Source: Neoscytalidium dimidiatum
Taxonomy: Eukaryota; Ascomycota; Dothideomycetes; Botryosphaeriales; Botryosphaeriaceae
NCBI GenBank assembly: GCA_037367355.1
Contig: CM074699.1
Span: 1,426,001 to 1,490,000, forward strand
DNA: 64,000 bases
Direction: 5' to 3'
Made by a program: the position numbers and the translations under genes. This document shows, piece by piece, positions 46,169 through 57,188 of the stretch (its first letter is position 1; each line of letters opens with the position of its first letter). The notes below the pieces were generated by a model. The model was not told the DNA's origin. It did not search any database and saw only the letters and a list, made by a program, of their open reading frames with translations.

Positions 46169-48503
46169 TCAGCTCTCGAAATTGCCGCCGAGGAAATTCA
46201 TAAATTCTTCGTCAAGGTCCATATCGGCTGTTTCGCCCGTGCCGATGCCCACTGCCATGAACTGTGCAGCGGCATCTCCATAAGGCGTAGTTGTAGCAGC
46301 AAGGCGAAAATCCTTCGGCAAGCCGCTGTCCGACATTGTTGAGGCTGTGTTGTGAGAATCACCCACTGCACTACTTGCACCAGGGGAGTAGCCTGTGCCA
46401 GCTACCCGATTCTGGAGCTCGTCGAACGACGAATTGCCCGTCATAAACGAAGGAAACAGTATATCATCCACCCTGAAACCGTCCGGAGCTAACCTGGAGG
46501 CTATTGGAGACGCAACGGGCGCAAGGTTATTGGGTTGGGAAGGACTGGATTGGTCGACACTGGAATCCAGTGCGTCGTTGGGGCTCATGTGGGATCGTAG
46601 TCTCTGGGAGACATCATGGACAATGTCGCGACATTTCAAGGCTGTTGGGAACTTCTGAGCAAAATTTCCGAGGACACTGCTGGCTCTGTCCAGATCATTG
46701 AGAGCATCTGATCTTTGAAGATATGTTGACAAAGCCTCGGGCTGCGCGGTAATGGAGTAGATGAGAGTCAGGGTTATGGTAAATACATTGAAGAGGTTGA
46801 GCCAGTTGAATGCGTATCGTTGGTCGTGATGCATGATTTCAATTTGCCTGATCGCCATTGCGGATGCTTCAGCAATCAGATGGACTTTCTCCAGAGTGAG
46901 AACAGGACAGAGTGGTGACGGTCTGTAGAGCATGATCAGGTGCGTATAGTAGTTGAGATCATACCAAGCGGTGCTTGTATGAGGCACTTGAAGGATTCGT
47001 GCCTGCGGGAGTGGAAAAGGCATTGTGCGGCGCCACTCCACGAGTTTGGCGTGCAGGCCTCTAAGAATTTCATCTCGGTCCGCAGGTGGGAGATGATGAT
47101 TTTTGTTAGAATAGACCTGCTCGAATATTTCACCGGCAATCCTTCTCAAGGCCAACAGATGAAGTGGAACTGCCATTTCAGACGCCTTAAGTGGAGGTTG
47201 CGGAAGGATCCTGTCTGGCAGAATGTTCTCGTCGTCTACTTCGGTAAAGACGCCGATTTCAATATCGTCATCACGGATGCCAAAGGGGCGACCGAGACTA
47301 ATGGAGACTACTCTGTCCATCATGTACAAACACCAGAATAATCTTTTCCTGTATTCTTGTACATCGAGAGGCAACTGACGAGTAATCTCATTCGGAGCAG
47401 TGTGCAGTCCCATACCCACGGCCAGTCTAATGGCGGAACCTACAAGGTACCACGTGTTGGAGCCGACGCGGTTGAAAAACGAGTACGAAACCTGCAATAG
47501 AAGAGCATCTAATGCAGCCATATTGCCACTTGACAGCGCGCCATAGAAATAGACCATGGCATTTCTGAAGAACTGGGCGGATTCGGCTTCCGATCCGTCA
47601 GGAACAATGGCCGACCAGGTGGTGGAGCCAATGGCGAAGACCATCCACATCGTATATAGCCAGGGCGCAGAGTTCTCCAGGCCGTGGTCTCCACCGGAAT
47701 ACATTTTCTTAAGGCGGTCCATGAACCAGACCTTCCTGACGAAGGGGTAAAGTGTGTGGCTATGGGACCAGTAATATTCGGCTAGACGGAAGGCTTGTCC
47801 TTTGGACGGTAAAGAAGATGGGTATTGGAGAGCCGATAGCTCATTTTCAGACCCGTTGGCTGTGGTCACCGCCAATGCTTCATCTTCCGAAGGACCGTCC
47901 TGGTGGGAAATCTCGAAACTGAAGGGATATTGGTCGGGTTTCAAACGCCGCAACACAGCCTGAGTCAGCCGAGCAAAGGATACGCCAGAAGACGAGCCCA
48001 GATATCTATCTGCAGTAGCTTCGAGCGACAGCTGCTTCAACTCGGACGCAAGATGGTCCCCCCGATCATCCCTCGTGCTTGTCCTGGATCCTTGACCAGC
48101 GGCGCTTGAAGTATCCGTGCCCCTGTCGGACTGGGCGGCGACTGACCATCGGCGGTCTTGGTCCGTCAGGAGTGGAAGGTTAGGCTCCGCAGGGATTGAT
48201 ACGGAAGGGTTTGGACTTGTGGAAGAAGGATCGCGGAGCTGGGCTTCCAGCTGAGCGACGCGTTTCTCAAGGCCACGGACATAACTGGACGAGGCACAAC
48301 GTCAGCGGAGAAAGCTCAGAGCAGAGGCTGGAGACGCACGAGATGTAGAAAAGACCGGTCTCCTCCTGCTGCTCCTCGAAGCTGCACTGAACGCCCGAGT
48401 GCTCGCATGCCTGGCATCGCGGCAGCGTCCTGGAGCACTTCTTCTTGCGGTTGTAGCAGCGTCTGCAGGCTTGATTGGAGCGGGCCGGGGCGGAGGTGAT
48501 CAT
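46169..48503 (-). CDS. Zn2Cys6 transcription factor with fungal-specific middle domain
   Basis: Two exons, 48503-48340 and 48284-46169, give 759 aa. The binuclear zinc cluster at residues 13-40 has spacing C-x2-C-x6-C-x6-C-x2-C-x6-C (CRRCYNRKKKCSRTLPRC, QACEHSGVQC). The linker and a short coiled coil (VRGLEKRVAQLEAQL) follow across the intron. The fungal transcription-factor domain spans about 210-480: YYWSHSHTLYPFVRK, VGSAIRLAVGMGLH, YRKRLFWCLYMMDRVVSISLGRPFGI. The C-terminus is acidic (TADMDLDEEFMNFLGG), a likely activation region. Its promoter is shared with a CYP504-like P450, and a RidA gene follows tail to tail, so it may regulate these neighbours. The start is the only Met ahead of the zinc cluster. 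Confidence 0.93.
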
Positions 48504-49156
48504 AGCGGGGGTTTCGCAGGCATCGCGGGCTCTGATCTGAGCCGAGATGAGACGGCAGTGGTTGGCGAGACAGTCATGGTGAAGTTGAGACAGCGCGAGC
48601 GGGCGATTGGAAACCCGTTATCGCAATTGGCAGGCACGCGCCGGGGAGCTTGATAACGCGCTCCTGTCACCGAGGCCCCTCCGTTCTCTCCTACATCGGC
48701 TCTCTGGACCTCCAACCCGCAACATTTCGCAGAATCGATGTATTCAGATCCCGCTGGGACGATGGCGGCCGTCTACAATTTCAACGAGCCGACATGACGC
48801 GCCGGCGCATGGTTCCCGAGCTGTAATCGCACGCTCTGGCCTGAGCTCACACCATCATATTTGCTCGCCATACCATTTGACAGCATCTTTCCGCGTCGGC
48901 TACATCGAATGCTTGCTGCTCCCCCGCTTTTCAACACCATTTTCGCCGCCTTATCTCCATGTCACGTGTTTTCCCGGCGCCGTCGGCCCTGCCGACGCAC
49001 CTTGTCGGCTTGCCCTTAGGCGGATGCGAAGGAGCGGCCGCGAGAACCTCCAACTGCTCGTCGGTCTCGCCGTTGAGCCTGTTCTTATAGAGCCGCACTG
49101 CTGCTGGCCCTTTGGAGCTTGGCTATCAAAGACGCATCCGCATACCATTTGCGACC
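48504..49156. promoter_or_regulatory. Shared promoter of the Zn2Cys6 regulator and CYP504-like P450
   Basis: 653 bp lie between head-to-head start codons (48503 minus, 49157 plus). Zn2Cys6 proteins commonly bind CGG-based sites. CGG/CCG triplets are frequent here, but I cannot single out a paired site by eye. Confidence 0.55.
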
Positions 49157-50985
49157 ATGAGCCTATCTGCTCTTGACGTCACCGCGAATGGGGCCGTGCT
49201 CCCCCACCAATACCTCTATCTTGTCGCTGTCTTTGTGGCCGCTTATGCGGTGTACAAGGTATTATGGTCTTCCCTGTACCGACCCGGAACATTGCTGACG
49301 CATCGACCAGTTTGCGACCTACACAGACATCCCATACATCAAAGGGATTCCCGAGATTCCTGGTGCTATTCCGGTCGCCGGCCATCTTTTCAAGCTTGGG
49401 GAAGATCATGCAACAACCTGCGAAAGGTGGTGGCGGGAGTACGTTCTTCGATTGCGTCACTTGATTCCTCTGCTGAACGGGCCCTAGATATGGCTGGTCC
49501 GTCTTCCAGATCCGTCTTGGCAACACTCGGGCCGTTGTCTTTAACTCATTCGAGGATTGCCGCAATGTTCTGGTTAAACACCAGTCTGCTGTCATCGACC
49601 GGCCTAAACTGTACACCTTCCATGGCGTCATTTCTTCCACCCAGGGTTTCACTATTGGCTCCTCACCCTGGGATGACAGCTGTAAAAACAAGCGTAAGGC
49701 CGCTGGCACTGCCCTCAGTCGCCCTGCTCTGAGGAATTATTACCCCATGTTCGACCTGGAGAGCTTTTGCATCGTTCGAGACATGCAGAAAGACAGCAAA
49801 GCCGGCGATTTCGAAATCAGTGTCCGGCCTTACATCCAGCGGTATGCCCTGAACACCACCCTGACTCTCTGCTATGGCATCCGAATGGACGAAGTGTACG
49901 ACACTCTTTTGCGTGAAATTCTTCACGTTGGTTCCGCAATCTCCCTCTTGCGCAGTGCCTCAGAGAATTACCAAGACTACATACCGGCCTTGAGGTACTT
50001 GCCCAACAACGAGAAGAACAAGAGGTCGAAGGAGCTCAGAGCCAGGAGGGATGCCTATCTCAACCATCTATTGGACAAGGTCCGTGAGATGATAAAGGAA
50101 GGCACAGACAAACCGTGCATTTCCGCAGCGATTCTCAAGGACCAGGAGACAAAGTTGACTGGTGTAGAGGTCAGCTCAATCTGTCTCTCACTAGTCTCGG
50201 GTGGGTTCGAAACCATTCCCGGCACTTTAACATCCTGCATTGGTTCGCTTTCCACTCCCGAGGGTCAAATTTTCCAGGAACGCGCCTATGCCGACATCAA
50301 GAGATATTACCCCAATATCAAGGACGCATGGGAGAACAGCTATCAGGAAGAAAAGGTTCCCTACCTTCGCGCTCTTATTCAAGAAGCTGGTCGGTACTAC
50401 ACTGTTAGTGCAATGAGTCTTCCGCGGAAGACTGTGACTGAGGTCAACTGGAATGGTGCTATCATTCCTCCAAAAACCATGATCCTGATCAATGCTCAAG
50501 CTGGCAATCATGGTAAGGAGACTCTCAATTTTCTTTGTGGCAACAGCAACTAACTTCCTGCAGATACCGATCACTTCGGCCCTACCGGCAACAAATTCGA
50601 TCCTGAACGCTGGCTTGAGCCCATAACCGCAGAGAACCATATGGGCCCTTTCGTGGAGAAGCCCCTGCAAGGTGCTGCACATCTATCCTTCGGTGCCGGC
50701 GCTCGTGCTTGTTCCGGCCAGTACATTGCAGTTCGCCTACTGTACGCCGCGCTCATCCGAATTATCTCGTCCTACCGTATTGTCGCAAGCGAGTCTGAAC
50801 CGCCCAACACGGACTATGTGGATTACAACCAGTTCAAGACGGCGCTAGTCGCTATTCCGAGAGATTTCAAGGTCAAGCTCATTCCCAGGGACCGTGGCAT
50901 GACTGAAGACTGCCTGGCCGCGGCGTATGACCGTACGAAGCAGCACTACAAGGAGGACGTGAAGGGGTTTGAGGGGTATGATTGA
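49157..50985 (+). CDS. CYP504-like cytochrome P450 (arylacetate hydroxylase type)
   Basis: Four exons, 49157-49258, 49311-49438, 49488-50512 and 50564-50985, give 558 aa. The N-terminal anchor (YLYLVAVFVAAYAVYK) is followed by YIKGIPEIPGAIPVAGHL, and the next join makes RWWREYGWSVFQIRLG. I-helix ICLSLVSGGFETIPGTL, K-helix ALIQEAGRYY (E-x-x-R), SLPRKTVTEVNWNGAIIPPKT and haem loop LSFGAGARACSGQYIA match the CYP504 group. Known CYP504 enzymes in Aspergillus hydroxylate phenylacetate or hydroxyphenylacetates toward homogentisate. The I-helix GGFETIP deviates from the usual acidic-Thr AGLDTVP pattern, keeping E-T. It shares a promoter with a Zn2Cys6 regulator. Exact substrate is inferred, not shown. 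Confidence 0.88.
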
Positions 50986-52008
50986 GGTTAGCAGATGAGT
51001 GCTTAGTGGACGAATCCCCAAAAGATAAGGGGGAGAGGGAAGGAGGAAGCATAGCATATGTAAACAAGGAATGCGCAAACGCGACCGCATATATCAGTCT
51101 GATATGTCATGGTTAAGAAATGTCTGTCATGACCCTTGTCTTTGCACAACAAAGCGAAATATACGCAAAAGCATGATAACATGCGCTATGCTGGTTCTGG
51201 TGGGTGACCTTACTCGTGAAGAAGCTAGCGCACTTTAACCGTTCCGGTACGTCTTATTGCAATATTCCAGTCACTTCTCCGCCGGAGACTCACCACCAGA
51301 GCGTTCAGCAGCCTCTACTGCGGCGCACCAGGTGGCAGTATTAGCCTCTATCTTTCCCTGGCAAGATGTATGCGAGTATGGGCGGCCTACCTGGAGTCGC
51401 TTGAGTTATAGGAGACGCAGGAGCGGACCAAGTATATTGCGAGCGCGCCAGCGTTGTAGGAGTAGGTGAGGCTTCAATTTGCTGCTGAATAGGCCTAGGA
51501 GTACTGCATGGCCATTCGGGGCTCATGGACAAGGCTAAAGTAGAGCATTAGCGTAATGTTACTGTGCGGACCAATGGCCTAGTGTATCAGAGATATTGGA
51601 TCCATCACATCAGTTGCAGCTCTATTGCTTCGTTGGAATTTTTTGATGGATAGCCATTCAGGAGAGTTCAGAATAGTTCTCTGTGGTATCCGGAGCGCAT
51701 GTGATCCTCTACCTGCTGAAGCTTGACCATCGGCATCAGGCTTGGAAACTCTTCTTAGGAGCGCCAGCATACTAGATAGCTGCTATATGCAGTTATAATA
51801 GATGCACAAAGGTAGTTATTTTCGGATTTATGGATACCGAAACTCTGCCAAGGATTGCGTTCCTTCCATCCCACCTTCCTATTCGGGCAAAGCTATCAGG
51901 CAACAAGCTCTCGCAAGCCCAAGACTCAGAACAAAGTGCCCTCATATCTCAAACCACTTCTTTGAACGCCAAACTCAAAGACTGAAGCCTTGTGTTGCAG
52001 CTACCAAG
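50986..52008. other. Intergenic, no gene seen
   Basis: Downstream of the CYP504-like gene and upstream of the acetyltransferase. A long open leader (from 51802) runs in frame into the acetyltransferase but does not look like protein. Nothing else recognisable. Confidence 0.5.
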
Positions 52009-52736
52009 ATGAGTCTTGCCGTCAGCGCGATGGAGGAGGCCGATATCCCGGCGATGACGCAAATGTTCCACAAAGCCTACTACTCGACAACCGGCGTCAG
52101 TGCGCTTCTTTACCACGCCCCTCCATCTCAAGCATCCCTCGACAAGATCACCCAGGTCCGCCAGCGCGCCTTTCGCGAGGATCCGAACGTACATTTCATC
52201 AAAGCGACAGACTCGGAGACCGGTGAGCTTGTCGCCTGCGCCAGATGGGACATCTACAGGCACGCGCGCAGTGATGAAGACGTCGAGCGTAGCGCTGCCA
52301 TCACCAACGACGACTTGATACCCGAATTCAATGTGGACGTCTATTCGGCGCTGTTCAGCCCTCTGCGCCAAGCCCACAAGGAAATCATGGGCAAGCGTCC
52401 GCACGCCTACCTCGTTGGGCTGGTCACAGATCCAGATCACCAGAAGAAGGGCGCTGGTGGCAAGCTGGTGCAGTGGGGTCTGGATCAAGCTGACGAGCTG
52501 GGGTTGGATACGTATTTGGACGCATCGCCCATGGGTAAAGGCCTCTACGAGAAACATGGCTTCGAGACCGTGAGAGACATCCCGTTCGACCTGGCCCAGT
52601 TTGGAGGCGAGGGTGTCGTCTCGCATGCGGTGAGCGCTGCATCAAACAAAAACAAATCCGTGCTTTTGCTGATAGATGATATCAGTGCATGTTCCGGAGG
52701 CCAGGTCCTTCAAAGAGAAAGATCGTCGCGGCCTAG
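52009..52736 (+). CDS. GNAT-family N-acetyltransferase
   Basis: Predicted acetyl-CoA-dependent transferase, acceptor unknown. Preferred model: exons 52009-52629 and 52686-52736, 223 aa. MSLAVSAMEEADIPAMTQMF opens the fold. LVGLVTDPDHQKKGAGGKLVQWGLDQADELGL contains the acetyl-CoA loop (Q-x2-G-x-G). LDASPMGKGLYEKHGFETV ends the fold, as in many fungal GNATs. Reading straight through gives 36 extra-family residues to 52815. Splicing at GCG|GTGAGC to ATATCAG|TGC gives the tail SHACMFRRP, which fits the family better. The open frame extends upstream to 51802, but the Met at 52009 begins the recognisable domain. No functional link to neighbours is evident. Confidence 0.85.
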
Positions 52737-53764
52737 ACGCTGTCGAAATGCTGATCCGGATGAGGGCATCTCGTCAATCTCGTCTGTTAGCACATCAATG
52801 ATGGCGAGATCTTAGTTCTCTTCACATGCAAACTCGGTTGTTTCCATTCCTTTAGCCCAGAGATTTCTTAGAGCAGGCTTGCGCAATGCGCCTTCCTATT
52901 TTAAACCCAGAGCATGACGCGAGCTCGTGTTTTTTCATTTCTCCGCACCCAAGTCCCTGCTCAGCATGACCCGACGCTATGGTAGACTATAGCTTCCCCA
53001 CGGGGTAAGCCCCGGGGATATACCTCGGCAGGTCCCTGCTAAACAAGCACGTGGCGCAGGAACCCAAGCAATCCGGCGTGATCTTATGTTCAGCCATTGA
53101 ATTTCCGATACTGCATAGCCAGGATGCAAACGGGGGCTGTTGCGAAAATGCGGGGGTGCATGGTGCCGATTCCTGGGCAGTCTCTTCCTCCACCAGTCAC
53201 GTCCCTGGCCACCACGGCCGTTGGCAGTCTGCAGGCGAGTTTTGACAAATTTCACCAACCCGTTATGGTTTAAACAGGTACTGATGCGATCCATACCGCA
53301 CTCCATTATAGCTTGATCCGCAAACCTCATTCTTGGCAACTCTCACGATGCAGCTCCCTTAGCGAGTCACCTTGGCCTTCCCCTCGCCGGACCCCACCGG
53401 AGTTGTCTAATAGTTTTACTCAATACCGAGTTGCGAAACTTGTGATTGCAAGCTATAGTCCCGGAAGTAGCACGAAGTCCCGGTTTTTAATATGGACAAA
53501 CACAGATCAGGTTAACCAATGGCGACGAAAACCTGGCAACCCCTCTCACCACAGGCGAGTACACTTCTCACGCTCTTCACAAGCCGAGGCGCATGCTCCC
53601 CACCTTCTGAAGCAAGAACATCTATAAATTCGTGCTCCAAAACCTCCACTTCCCATCACCAGCCGACAAAGCCTCAAACAGCCAAACAAGCCAACCGCTC
53701 CACTCGAAGCAAGAAACAAAATAAAAACCAAAACTCTACCCGAATCCAAAGAAAAAAAAAAAAA
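52737..53764. promoter_or_regulatory. Intergenic with promoter of the surface-binding protein gene
   Basis: No gene is seen. A TATA-like box (TATAAAT, 53633-53639) lies about 125 bp before the next start codon. An A-rich, C/A-only leader follows and ends in an A-run (53751-53765) running into the ATG. This is the layout of a strongly expressed fungal promoter. Confidence 0.5.
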
Positions 53765-54313
53765 ATGAAGACCACCCTCCTCCTCGTCCTCCCGACCCTC
53801 CTCACCACCGCCCTCTCCACCCCGCTCCACCCCATCAAGCGCGACGCGGCCGCCGTCTCCGCCGCCATCGGCACGATCCAAACGCGCCTGGGCACCTTCA
53901 ACGACACGCTCAACACCTTCGGCGCGTCCCCGACCCTGCTGAACGCGCTCTCGGTCCAGTCGGCCTCGAACAGCGTGCAGACGGCCCTCACGGACGCGAC
54001 CGACGCGGCGACCTCGTCGGAGGCCTTCGACGACGCCGGCTCCGCCACCGTCGCCCAGGACGTGCTCAACCTGCAGCCCAACATCTTCTCCGTGCTCGAC
54101 AACGTCGTCGCCAAGAAGCCCGCCTTCGACTCGGTCCAGGGCGGCGCCCTCAACTCGCTCGTCGTCCAGAGCCTGCAGGACCAGAAGGCCGGCGCCGCCA
54201 GCTTCGGCGACGCCGTCACCGCGAAGCTGACCGCCGAGTACGCCGCCCAGGCCCCGGCCGTGAACCAGGCCATCCAGGACAAGTTTGACGAGGCCATTGC
54301 GGCGTACTCTTGA
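53765..54313 (+). CDS. Hydrophobic surface-binding protein A-like (HsbA / cell-wall galactomannoprotein) secreted protein
   Basis: Single exon, 182 aa. A signal peptide (MKTTLLLVLPTLLTTALS) is followed by a possible Kex2-type KR (PIKRD) at about residue 25. The mature part is helical and Ala/Thr/Leu-rich: AAVSAAIGTIQTRLGTFNDTLNTFG, LLNALSVQSASNSVQTALTDAT, then VAQDVLNLQPNIFSVLDNVVAKK and SLVVQSLQDQKAGAASFGDAVTAKL. This matches HsbA/MP1-like proteins, which are secreted or wall-linked, bind hydrophobic surfaces or lipids, and can recruit hydrolases. There are no cysteines. One N-glycosylation site (NDT) is present. The gene is very GC-rich at third positions, consistent with high expression. 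Confidence 0.9.
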   Translation: MKTTLLLVLPTLLTTALSTPLHPIKRDAAAVSAAIGTIQTRLGTFNDTLNTFGASPTLLNALSVQSASNSVQTALTDATDAATSSEAFDDAGSATVAQDVLNLQPNIFSVLDNVVAKKPAFDSVQGGALNSLVVQSLQDQKAGAASFGDAVTAKLTAEYAAQAPAVNQAIQDKFDEAIAAYS

Positions 54314-54686
54314 GCGGGCAAGTGGCTGTGTCTCTATTGGTGCTGCGTGGGAAGGGATGGTGTAGGGGCATCTGGTGCCGGTTGGATCACTCGACAGATC
54401 GGAGCTTGGGGAGGCGAGTCGGACGGTTATCTCCTGTCCAGTAACAAAAAATACTCATCTCTCTGAAATGGAGCAGTGAATATTAGACGTTCCCATGCTG
54501 CGCAAGTGGAAAAAAATTCTGAAGTGACCTTTTCGCAGGGCGCGCACCCGTTCTATTCAGGGCCGGCGGCTGCATCCCCTCCCCTCCTGAACAATTCACT
54601 CCCCCAACTTCTAGGCATGCAAAAGGTTATTTTCCGCGATATCGACGGGTCCTGTAGGGACCCCAAAGACGCAAAAAATGAAGATG
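54314..54686. other. Intergenic, no gene seen
   Basis: 3' flank of the surface-binding protein gene and 3' flank of tRNA-Val; nothing recognisable. Confidence 0.5.
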
Positions 54687-54794
54687 TAGTCCCACTGGGG
54701 ATCGAACCCAGGACCTTTCGCGCTTCTACATTTACCCACAAGCTGACTTGAGATGAAATGTGAAGCGAACGTCATACCACTAGACCATAGGACT
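54687..54794 (-). tRNA. tRNA-Val(CAC) with a 36-nt intron
   Basis: On the minus strand the acceptor stem AGTCCTA pairs with TGGGACT (one G-U pair). The D-arm GGTCTAGTGGTATGAC carries the A-box-like sequence. The anticodon stem TTCGC pairs with GCGAA, with loop TTCACA and anticodon CAC at 54762-54760. The T-arm CTGGG-TTCGATC-CCCAG carries the B box. The intron lies one base 3' of the anticodon, as in nuclear tRNA introns (54758-54723). The discriminator base is A and CCA is not encoded. Confidence 0.93.
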
Positions 54795-55448
54795 TGTTGT
54801 TGGAAAGGTAGTTGCCAGTTCTCATCATGTAGTGCAAGAAAAGCTCCGGGTCAGGATTCGTTTAGGGAAAATTCTCGGCCCTGACGCGGGGCATCGTAGA
54901 AAGTGGGGCCGTAAGAAACCCACGGCTTTGCCGTTGCGCGGTATCGAGTGGGCTGTTATATGAAGTTAGTGCTGTCCGGGGACCGTGGCGGTGCATCGGG
55001 TCAGGGGGCTCACTTTTCTTCTTTGTCATATAGTGAAAACTATTGTCTATGGAGGGGCAAGGAGAAGGTGTTGATGAGTGTATGTAGCATGTATAGACGG
55101 ATTCTCGAGTGGGGTGAACTCCGCGTCAATCTTGATACCTGTGTCGACTACCTCTCTATACACTTCGTATACTTGGCAGCCCATACGGAAACCATAATGC
55201 TGCCACCCAGGCAATCCATTGGCTCCTGGCTACGCTCAGAAAGACGTGGGAATCTCATGGACAATGGCTTTGAATGCTGAGACAAAAGTTGAAGAAGTCA
55301 AGATTTAATGAAGATATTAGAATGGGTGTATCTGTTTCCATGAACTGTGCGTCTGATAACGTCAAACTATCCACAACTCCCATGCTGATGCAGTGCTTTC
55401 TCATGCGATAATCTATGTTCAGACAGTAATGTCCTCCGAAACGGGCAT
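54795..55448. other. Intergenic, no gene seen
   Basis: Between tRNA-Val and the GPI-anchored protein gene; nothing recognisable. Confidence 0.5.
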
Positions 55449-56283
55449 TTACAGCGCGAGAGCGGCAACAAGCACGCCGGCAACACCGGCAACAGGCACG
55501 GCAAACTGCGCAGCACCACCAGTCGAAGCCGCGGACGCCGCGGAGCCGGAAGCGCTACCAGTGCGAGACGCGGAGGCTGAAGCAGAGTCAGTACCGTTCC
55601 ACTTGTTGCGATGCGAGACGGCATCGAACACTACACCGAATGAGGCAATGGGGAAGACGAAAAGAAATAAGTCACAGGGGGCGCTTACCGGTAGCAGAAG
55701 CAGCAGAGCCCGTCGCCGACGCGCCCGCACTCGTCCTGGACCCGGACTGCGCAGAGCCGCTCCCGCTCTCCGACGACGACGACGCCGCCGCCGTCGCGCT
55801 GGCCTGGGTGCCCGACGCGCTCGCACCGGCGGTGGCGCTCAGCTTGTCGAAGCCGGCGGTGATCAGCAGGGTGCCGAAGGACATGTCGGTGCCGGTGATG
55901 GTCTCGGTGGTGACGCCGGGGTCGTTTGCCTCGCCGCCGCCGGCGCTCTGGATGCAGACGGCGCGGGTGGTGCCCTCGATGGCGCACGAGGCGCTCTCGG
56001 AGAAGTCGGCGGTGTAGCCGCTGGCGGCGGTGTCGTCGGTGTACGCGAACGCGAAGATGGACGCGCCCTGCGTGATGGTGAAGCCGCCGGCCAGCCCGCA
56101 CTCGCCGTCCGCGATGTCCGAGTAGGAGCAGCCGATCGAGTACGTCACCGCCGTGGCGTCGGCGCCCACGACCGAGGCTACGGGCGTGTTTTCGAAGCCG
56201 AAGGCCAGCCACGTGGTCGTGATGGTGGTGCTTTGGGCCGTGGCGCCCGCGGCGGCGAGGAGGATGGGGAGGGCCTTGTACAT
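55449..56283 (-). CDS. Predicted GPI-anchored cell-surface protein
   Basis: Two exons, 56283-55689 and 55630-55449, give 258 aa. A signal peptide (MYKALPILLAAAGATAQ) leads to a domain of about 150 residues with four or five cysteines: GCSYSDIADGECG, ASCAIEGTTRAVC. A long Ser/Ala/Gly/Thr-rich region follows, and the C-terminus is hydrophobic (QFAVPVAGVAGVLVAALAL) after a small-residue stretch (STGGA), as expected for GPI attachment. The intron join SATVFDAVSHRN is phase-correct. An upstream Met (56307) would add eight residues before the signal peptide and is less likely. The family is widespread in ascomycetes without a known role. NGT gives one N-glycosylation site. Confidence 0.85.
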
Positions 56284-57188
56284 TTTCGTGTGGAATGTAT
56301 GTTTCAAAGCGAGTGAATATGTTTAAAGAGCGACTCGGAGATTTTTGACCGGTTGAGCGTCACACGGGCTTTGAATGAGAGACTGGGTAACGCAGGAAGA
56401 CGGTGGAGAGGGAGAAGGTAGGAAAGCGGCGGCGTCTTCTTATTCTTGGAGGCGGCGGCTGCATGATCCACTTGACCTCAATAGAATCCTGCCTGGGACA
56501 GCTAGCGGGCGCCACAAGGCAGCAGCTGCAAGCATTGACCATAGCTTCTGCTGGCGGTTGTTGGCCAGAAGGTGGGTGAGGATTTGGTGGCGCTGCAACA
56601 GGCTGTTATTAGGGGCCAAAAGCAAGCAGCCTTGCCCTTTGTGGCGTTAGTTCACCGGCTTAAACCGCACAAGCTTCCCCTACGCGAAATTCGCTGTGGC
56701 GTGAACCCGCTCCTCTCGAAACCTTATCACCGCCTGTGCCGTCAAGCCTCAGGCGTTGGCGTTCATGCTGCGGGGGATTTACTGCGACAAGTGTGTGGCT
56801 GGCTATTGGGCGGGAGAACACTCGACGACAGAGATTTCAGCGTTTTTGGCGTACTTCCCATCAATATTCTTACGCGCGTTTGAAAATGACTGCCGGACAC
56901 CGGCACTTTTCCCGAGCTGCCTGGAGATATCGTATGCATGCACGCCTCGCCGCAGCGGCCAACTGTTCGTCTACATGCCCACATGCGGTTAGTAAGTCTC
57001 GGAATCTGTGTGTATGAGCTCACAATACCGACTTTGTTTTTCGGATCCTGCAGGAAAAAAAAAAAGCATGTAGGCAGCGCCATAACTCGAGTCAAGTTCT
57101 TCAAACATTAGTTCATCAATGCGTCTTCGGTGATGTCTACCCCGACTCCCCAACTCCTTGACTCCCCGTCTCCTCGAACTTCTCTCAA
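56284..57188. other. Intergenic, no gene seen
   Basis: Upstream of the GPI-anchored protein gene and 3' flank of the transporter gene; nothing recognisable apart from an A-run at 57056-57064. Confidence 0.5.

Noticed and set aside
51802..52815. Acetyltransferase of 337 aa using the longest frame
   Set aside because: The first 69 codons lack family similarity and the last 62 codons are replaced by a better-fitting spliced tail; the 223-aa model is preferred.
54687..54794. tRNA-Glu(TTC) reading of the same locus
   Set aside because: TTC appears in the anticodon stem region, but stem TTCGC/GCGAA and loop TTCACA place CAC as anticodon.
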